19,144 nucleotides of DNA from Deltaproteobacteria bacterium RIFOXYA12_FULL_61_11. GTDB taxonomy: Bacteria; Bdellovibrionota_F; JAHFAK01; YA12-FULL-61-11. The translations under genes and the position numbers were made by a program. The notes beneath the pieces were generated by a model, which did not search any database, was not told the origin of the DNA, and was given only the letters and a program-made list of their open reading frames with translations. Where the stretch lies: positions 151 to 19,294 of the forward strand of contig MGSU01000026.1 of the NCBI GenBank assembly GCA_001799195.1. The letters run 5' to 3'. Positions 14,859-19,144 of this stretch are shown here, piece by piece. The first letter of the stretch is position 1. Every line of letters begins with the position of its first letter.

Positions 14859-16085
14859 TTAGTCGAAGGCCAGCTTGCGTTCGCGGGGTTTGGCGATGTT
14901 GATGCTGTAGTTGATCGTGCCCTCGTCGTCCTTGGGCAGTTTGTAGAAAATGGTCTGCGTGAGTTGGCCTCGCAGGCATTGTCCGAAGTCCCGGTCCTTG
15001 GAGACGGCGCTGCCGCCGAGGGAAATGTCGTTCGCCCGGCCGCTGCGTGCAAGGGCAAAGCTGTAGGTGACCGAGCCGTAGATGGACATCTTGTTCGGGT
15101 TGTCCATGCGGCACTGGTCGGTCATGGCATTGATGGTTTCGCGTAGGAAGTTCCGGAACTCGGAAGAAGAGACCTCGCGGATGGTCGAGGTGTCGTCCTC
15201 GTCGACGATGGTGATGGTGAGCGCGGCAACCTTGTCGATGGTGTGGGAACGTTCTGTCTTCACCGCGACGTTCTCACCGCGTTTCTCCACGCCACTGAGC
15301 GCGTTGAGGGCGGCGTGGATGCGATCCGAGTAGGTGACTTCGCGACGTGACTTGAACACGTCGTAGGTAATGCTGCCGCGTTTGTCGTCCGAGAGACTGA
15401 TCTTCTCGATGCGCGAGGGTGGGGAAGCATTGATGAGCGAGATGGCGGTGCTGATGGCTTGCCGGAGTTGTGGATCGGTGGTGGTGGGGCGCATTCTCTC
15501 GAGGACGTCGACGGCGTCCGTGACCCGCAGCCGACCGAGGGCCTCGACCACCTTGGCGCGAACGTTCTGGTTGCTGTCGTTGGCCGCTTGGAGCAGGACC
15601 GAGGTGATCTGCTCGTTGCCGATCAGCCCGAGCACCCAGGCGATGTTGCTGCGCAGCGAGGCGTTGTGCTCCTCGAGCAGGGCGCGGGACCAGTCTCGGG
15701 CATCGAAGAAGTCCTGCAGTTTGGTCAACTCGCGTTCGATCGTCTTCATCAACTCGATCTTGTAGACCTGGGTGCCCTTGAGGGCGATGAACAAGGTGGC
15801 CTCGAGGTTCTTGATCATGGCCAGACCGCTGATGATCGCGATCTTGACCAGGAAATCTTCTTCCTTGTTGAACGCTTCGCACATCCGGGGGACAGCTTCA
15901 TGATCTCTGAGGTTTCCCAGGGCCTGAGCCGCGGCGATGCGAACCTTGAAGCTGTCGCCCTGTTCGAGTTTCTCGAGGAGCAGGCTGGTTTTCTGGTTCA
16001 TGGCGAAGAGAGAAGTCGTCCAGAGCAGGCAGGTGAGTAAAAAGGTGAGATGTGCCTGCGAAATCATGCGGTCGGGTGCCACCAA
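14859..16085 (-). CDS. Secreted HEAT-repeat protein with Cys-paired C-terminal domain
   Basis: Predicted 408-residue exported protein from TTG 16085, which has GAGG 10 bases upstream; ATG 16067 would give 402 residues but lacks a ribosome site. Residues about 11-28 are a hydrophobic signal segment ending A-M. Residues 35-215 form HEAT-type helical pairs ('VRIAAAQALGNLRD', 'VRAKVVEALGRLR'), which usually act as protein-binding scaffolds. Residues 225-300 are a beta-rich linker. Residues 310-402 have C325 and C370 with 'G-S-V-T-Y-S-F-A-L-A-R-S-G-R' and end 'I-N-I-A-K-P'. This resembles the TonB-C/AgmX-like domain at the ends of myxobacterial envelope proteins ('G-x-V-x-x-x-F-x-I', Cys pair, then a Pro ending). 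Function unknown; an envelope scaffold is plausible. It converges with the CarS-like gene (85-base gap, no clear terminator). Confidence 0.8.
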   Translation of the reverse strand: MVAPDRMISQAHLTFLLTCLLWTTSLFAMNQKTSLLLEKLEQGDSFKVRIAAAQALGNLRDHEAVPRMCEAFNKEEDFLVKIAIISGLAMIKNLEATLFIALKGTQVYKIELMKTIERELTKLQDFFDARDWSRALLEEHNASLRSNIAWVLGLIGNEQITSVLLQAANDSNQNVRAKVVEALGRLRVTDAVDVLERMRPTTTDPQLRQAISTAISLINASPPSRIEKISLSDDKRGSITYDVFKSRREVTYSDRIHAALNALSGVEKRGENVAVKTERSHTIDKVAALTITIVDEDDTSTIREVSSSEFRNFLRETINAMTDQCRMDNPNKMSIYGSVTYSFALARSGRANDISLGGSAVSKDRDFGQCLRGQLTQTIFYKLPKDDEGTINYSINIAKPRERKLAFD

Positions 16086-16201
16086 CGAGTTCGGACCTCA
16101 CGATAGCATACTCGCGGGAAGCTAGGCAACCACCGTCGGAAGTTCGAACCCATTGAACTTTCTCAATCTGGGGAAAAATACTCGGTCGGGGAGCAAGGGG
16201 C

Positions 16202-16230
16202 TTGCAATGATCGCGGCTTTCTGCTAGCAG
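16202..16230 (+). promoter_or_regulatory. Candidate promoter for tRNA-Ser
   Basis: TTGCAA (16202-16207) and TAGCAG (16225-16230, with an upstream TG as in extended -10 sites) are 17 bases apart, followed by a GC-rich discriminator before the tRNA at 16256. The -10 overlaps a perfect CTGCTAGCAG palindrome (16221-16230), nested in ATCGCG/CGCGAT arms. The -10 matches the consensus only modestly. Confidence 0.35.
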
Positions 16231-16255
16231 TCGCGATGGATCGAGATCGCCGTCC

Positions 16256-16345
16256 GGAGAGATGACCGAGTGGTTGAAGGTGCACGACTGGAAATCGTGT
16301 GTATGCTCAAAAGGTGTACCGAGGGTTCGAATCCCTCTCTCTCCG
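16256..16345 (+). tRNA. tRNA-Ser (anticodon GGA)
   Basis: The acceptor arm GGAGAGA (16256-16262) pairs with TCTCTCC (16338-16344), with discriminator G16345. The anticodon stem CACGA/TCGTG encloses CTGGAAA, with anticodon GGA at 16290-16292. A long variable arm (about 16300-16320) marks class II (Ser) and the T arm is GAGGG-TTCGAAT-CCCTC. The CCA end is not encoded. It lies just upstream of the SRP RNA. Confidence 0.95.
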
Positions 16346-16436
16346 TGGCCTCGCCGCTCCGAAGCGGCCTGTTCACGGAGAGTGGGAGCGCGGACCTTCG
16401 CACGGCCGGTGCGGGGATCGAACAGAGAAGGATAAG

Positions 16437-16532
16437 AGAGCCAGACCCCAGGCAATAGGCTGCCGCGCACCCCGTCAGATCCGGAAGGAAGCAGCGGACG
16501 CGGTGGGTCTATGTGCCTGGCAAGTCTGGCTT
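16437..16532 (+). ncRNA. ffs: Small bacterial signal recognition particle RNA (4.5S type)
   Basis: The apical loop text GTCAGATCCGGAAGGAAGCA (16473-16492) is the conserved SRP domain IV that binds Ffh. The helix closes with AGCCAGAC (16439-16446) against GTCTGGCT (16524-16531), and CCAGGC (16448-16453) against GCCTGG (16515-16520). Length is about 96 bases, with no Alu domain. The closing stem runs into TTTT (16531-16534), so it may also end transcription. It lies between tRNA-Ser and dnaX, an order I know from several bacterial groups. Confidence 0.92.
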
Positions 16533-16575
16533 TTCTTCACTCCGACGGTGCGCCGAGGACGGAGGACGGTTTGTC

Positions 16576-17721
16576 ATGACCTACCAGGTCATAGCCAGGA
16601 AATTCCGGCCCCAGGTCTTCGAGGATTTGATTGGGCAACAGCACGTCACGCGCACCCTCTGCAATGCGATAGAGCAGGGGCGTATTCCCCATGCCTTCCT
16701 CTTCACCGGCACGCGCGGGGTCGGGAAGACCTCCGCGGCCCGGGTCTTGGCCAAGGCCCTGGTCTGCGAGCAGGGGCCGACCCCTCGCCCCTGTAACCTC
16801 TGCGAACACTGCCGCAGTATCACCGCGGGCAATCACCTCGACGTCTTTGAGATCGACGGCGCCTCGAACCGGGGGATCGACGAGATTCGCGATCTGCGCG
16901 AGAAGATCGCCTATATGCCCTCGAAGGCCCGCTTCAAGCTCTACATCATCGACGAAGTCCACATGCTCACCTCGGAGGCCTTCAACGCCCTGCTCAAGAC
17001 CCTCGAAGAGCCGCCCGAGCACGTCAAGTTCATCTTCGCCACCACGGAAGCCCACAAGATCCCCAGCACGATCCTGTCGCGGTGTCAGCGCTTCGATTTC
17101 CGGAAGATCGGGGTCGGCCTCATCGTCGACCGGTTGGTCGACATCTGCGAGCGAGAGGGAGTCGGCGCCGAACGCTCGGTGTTGACCACGATCGCCAGGG
17201 AGGCCGGGGGAAGCATGCGCGACGCCCAGTCCCTCCTGGACCAGGTCATTTCCTTCAGCGGCGGGAACCTGGGTGGAGCCGGATTGTCCGAGCTGCTCGG
17301 GCTGCACGACCAGGGCAAGGTCCTGATCCTGTTGAGGGCTCTCTTCGAGGGTGAGCTTCCCAGGGCCTTCACCCTACTCCGCGAGATCGACGAAGCCGGT
17401 CACGATTTCGGGCGCTTCCTGTTGGCCTTGATCGAGACGCTCAAAGACCTGATCGTGCTCTCGGTGGCTGGAGAAGCCGGAGCGGAGTCTCTCGATAGGA
17501 CGGCCGAAGAACTCGTGGAACTGCGCAGCCTCGCAGGGTTGCGTTCCACCGGGGAAGTGGAGTTGATCAACGACCTCTTCCTGCGCGGCCATCAACTCCT
17601 GCATGGTTTCGAACACCCGAGATTGCTGCTCGAGATTCTCGCGTACAAGGCGGTCCTGGTCGATGGGTTGATCCCGATAGAAGACCTGGTCCAGAGTGTC
17701 AGGGAAAAAAAAAAGACCTGA
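16576..17721 (+). CDS. dnaX: DNA polymerase III gamma-like short product
   Basis: The zero-frame product ends R-E-K-K-K-T then TGA (17719-17721), giving 381 residues with the ATPase and oligomerisation parts but no tau C-terminus. In organisms with this arrangement, gamma takes part in clamp loading alongside tau. The stop lies immediately after the slippery A run, as in E. coli and Thermus dnaX. Confidence 0.85.
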   Translation: MTYQVIARKFRPQVFEDLIGQQHVTRTLCNAIEQGRIPHAFLFTGTRGVGKTSAARVLAKALVCEQGPTPRPCNLCEHCRSITAGNHLDVFEIDGASNRGIDEIRDLREKIAYMPSKARFKLYIIDEVHMLTSEAFNALLKTLEEPPEHVKFIFATTEAHKIPSTILSRCQRFDFRKIGVGLIVDRLVDICEREGVGAERSVLTTIAREAGGSMRDAQSLLDQVISFSGGNLGGAGLSELLGLHDQGKVLILLRALFEGELPRAFTLLREIDEAGHDFGRFLLALIETLKDLIVLSVAGEAGAESLDRTAEELVELRSLAGLRSTGEVELINDLFLRGHQLLHGFEHPRLLLEILAYKAVLVDGLIPIEDLVQSVREKKKT

Positions 17722-18209
17722 AGGCCGCTCCGAGCGATCTTTGTATCCCCCGCCCGACCCGTCCAGAACGAGCGGCCCCGGTGCTGGTCCGGGAGAGTGA
17801 CGGCACGGACCAGGACCTCGAGCACTGGCGGCGCTTCGTCGACGAGTACAAAGAGCATGACCCGGTGGACGCGGGGTTGTTGCGTAAGGCCGAGCTGGTC
17901 AGACTGGATGATCGGGGGATCTCGCTGGCCTTCCCGACCGAGGGGGCTTTCACGGTACGGTTCGAGAGCGACGAACGGCGGAACGCCCTCGCGGGCTCCC
18001 TGGGACAATTCTGCGGACGGGAGCTCGAGGTCGAATTCGAGTTCCGGGCGTTGGTCGAGGGAGCGAGAACGATCGAAGCCCTGGAACAACGCGAGAGTGC
18101 CCTGCGAGCCGAGCAACTCCGCGCCTCGTGGTTGACCGATGAACGCGTTCGACTGCTAACCGGAGTATTCGATGTGACCCTGGAACGGGTTTTCGCCGAG
18201 GAGGATTGA
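16576..18209 (+). CDS. dnaX: DNA polymerase III tau subunit, made by -1 frameshift
   Basis: Full-length clamp-loader subunit, 544 residues if ribosome or polymerase slips -1 at the A10 run (17705-17714). The first 380 residues are the AAA+ part: Walker A G44-T-R-G-V-G-K-T-S52, zinc cysteines C64, C73, C76 and C79, D126-E-V-H129 Walker B/DExx, and S168-R-C170 sensor. After the slip, the -1 frame is open through 17715-18209. It encodes a 163-residue C-terminal region with 'EHWRRFVDEYKE' and a beta-rich end, as in tau C-terminal regions. Tau joins polymerase cores and contacts DnaB helicase at the replication fork. ATG 16576 has GGAGG (16561-16565) ten bases upstream. It is followed closely by ybaB and recR, the usual replication/repair trio. 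Confidence 0.85.
17705..17715 (+). other. Programmed frameshift/slippage site in dnaX
   Basis: Ten A residues followed by G. In the dnaX reading frame the end reads A AAA AAG (17709-17715), the same slippery heptamer used by E. coli dnaX. AGGG (17701-17704) directly precedes the run and could act as a Shine-Dalgarno-like stimulator, although it is closer than in E. coli. A 4-bp CGCT/AGCG hairpin (17726-17736) follows but is weak. Ten A's are also long enough for RNA polymerase slippage, the mechanism known for Thermus dnaX. Confidence 0.8.
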
Positions 18210-18213
18210 ACGG

Positions 18214-18537
18214 ATGGTCAACCTGCAGGACATGGTAGGCGAGGCGCTGCGCATAAAAGAACGGCTCGGGAAGTTACAAGAAGAACTTGCCGAACGCCGG
18301 ATCGAGGGGAGCGCGGGGGGCGGGATGGTGGTGGCTGTCGTCAACGGCCGCCTGGAGCTGCTCGAGTTGCGCTTCGAACCGGACCTGCTGACCAAGGAAG
18401 CCGCCGAGGTGGTACGCGACCTCGTCGTGGCCGCGGTCAACGACGGCCTTCGCCGGGCGCGCGACCTCGGGAAGAACGAACTCGGAAAACTCACCGGCGG
18501 CCTGGGCTTGCCGGGGCTCGGCAACCTCTTTTCGTGA
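18214..18537 (+). CDS. ybaB: YbaB/EbfC family nucleoid-associated protein
   Basis: Predicted 107-residue small DNA-binding protein, the normal family length. It starts with 'MVNLQDMVGEALRIKERLGKL' helix text and has the conserved G-G-G-M-V-V-A-V-V-N-G and 'L-E-L-L-E-L-R-F' strands, then a C-terminal helix and a Gly-rich tail. Family members bind DNA as dimers and are found between dnaX and recR. GGAGG (18200-18204) lies nine bases before the ATG, within the dnaX tau end. Its stop overlaps the recR start by one base, so translation is probably coupled. Confidence 0.92.
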   Translation: MVNLQDMVGEALRIKERLGKLQEELAERRIEGSAGGGMVVAVVNGRLELLELRFEPDLLTKEAAEVVRDLVVAAVNDGLRRARDLGKNELGKLTGGLGLPGLGNLFS

Positions 18538-19144
18538 TGACCATGGATGAACGCGATCCCCTCGAGAATCTTTGTGCCAACCTCCGGCGCTTGCCGGGTA
18601 TCGGCAGCAAGAGCGCCCGACGGTTGGCCCATTTCCTGTTGGAACAAGACGAGTCTCGCGTGCGCGAGTTGGCCGCGGCCCTGATAGAGGCCCGTACCGC
18701 AGTGCTCCGCTGCGAGGAGTGTTGCGGTCTGACCCTCCTTTCTCCTTGTTGGCGCTGTGCCGGAGGACGGCGGGACCGGTCGATCCTCTGCGTGGTCGAG
18801 AAACCCCAGGACCAGGAAGCCCTCGAGGCCGTCGGTATCTACCGGGGTTTGTACCACGTCCTCCATGGCTTGATTAGCCCGATCAACGGCATTGGTCCCG
18901 AGGCCCTGACCATCGGACGTCTCCTGCAGCGGGTCGATCGCGGGGACGTTCGCGAGGTCATCCTGGCGTTGGGTTTCCGCGTCGAGGGCGAGGCCACGGC
19001 CGTGTACCTCGAGGACGAGCTTCGCCGTCGCGGAGTGATCGTTTCGAGGATTGCCACCGGCATTCCGCTCGGTTCCGAACTCGAATACACGGATCCGCGC
19101 ACCCTGGGCCGAGCCCTGACCGAGCGCCGACGCAGCGGGGGGCA
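18537..19144 (+). CDS. recR: Recombination mediator RecR (3' end outside window)
   Basis: The first 202 codons of RecR, which acts with RecF and RecO to load RecA at single-stranded gaps. An N-terminal helix-hairpin-helix reads 'LRRLPGIGSKSARRLA'. A zinc finger of C-x2-C then C-x2-C type follows ('RCEEC...SPCWRC'). The Toprim domain has 'VVEKPQDQEALE', 'YRGLYHVLHG' and 'SPINGIGP'. Near the end are 'VEGEATAVYL' and 'GIPLGSELEYTD'. RecR is about 200 residues, so only the last few should be missing. ATG 18537 shares its A with the ybaB TGA; ATG 18543 is an alternative start two codons in. Confidence 0.93.
   Translation, partial: MTMDERDPLENLCANLRRLPGIGSKSARRLAHFLLEQDESRVRELAAALIEARTAVLRCEECCGLTLLSPCWRCAGGRRDRSILCVVEKPQDQEALEAVGIYRGLYHVLHGLISPINGIGPEALTIGRLLQRVDRGDVREVILALGFRVEGEATAVYLEDELRRRGVIVSRIATGIPLGSELEYTDPRTLGRALTERRRSGG

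Noticed and set aside
17781-18209. A separate 142-residue gene starting at GTG 17781
   Set aside because: Its product is the tau C-terminus. The frame is continuous upstream to the A10 slippery site in the -1 frame of dnaX, and no good ribosome site precedes the GTG.
1-19144. CRISPR arrays, insertion sequences or prophage genes
   Set aside because: I saw no regularly spaced repeats, no transposase or integrase motifs, and no terminal inverted repeats.

Overview
The window is GC-rich (roughly 60-65% by eye) bacterial chromosome with dense, mostly operonic genes and good Shine-Dalgarno sites. The order tRNA-Ser, small SRP RNA, dnaX, ybaB, recR at the right end is typical of bacteria. The outer-membrane-type lipoproteins and a HEAT-repeat protein with a Cys-paired C-terminal domain, of a type I associate with myxobacteria, point to a Gram-negative 'deltaproteobacterial' lineage (Myxococcota or a relative). 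That placement is inference.

Left third (1-7222, + strand): three secreted lipoproteins. The first (27-2291) has two cadherin/Ig-like domains followed by four copies of a beta-rich repeat of about 115 residues. After a 452-base intergenic region holding several strong hairpins come two tandem paralogous lipoproteins (2744-4585 and 4712-7222). Each has the same N-terminal body with an EF-hand-like loop, then one (first) or four (second) eight-cysteine modules, then a C-terminal Hint (hedgehog/intein-type) domain entered through Gly-Cys-Phe. I found no cargo after the Hint domain. This pair is the most unusual protein system here.

Middle (7246-14773): a minus-strand operon of five genes, read right to left: a PEP-synthase-like dikinase, a short UbiA-like prenyltransferase, a zinc-ribbon methyltransferase, a PlsC acyltransferase, and a radical SAM protein fused to a C-terminal HExxH domain. 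A CDP-archaeol-synthase-like (CarS family) CTP transferase diverges from it across a short intergenic region with a perfect hairpin. Together they suggest a dedicated pathway for an unusual (possibly ether or isoprenoid) membrane lipid: phosphorylate a lipid alcohol, acylate it, activate it with CTP and tailor it. This is inference from family functions.

Right third (14859-19144): a minus-strand secreted HEAT-repeat protein, then tRNA-Ser(GGA), SRP RNA, dnaX, ybaB and recR (cut by the window end). dnaX has a ten-A run ending in the slippery heptamer A AAA AAG, with a stop two codons later in frame. The -1 frame stays open for another 163 codons that encode the tau C-terminal region, so the gene almost certainly makes both a gamma-like (381 aa) and a tau-like (544 aa) product.
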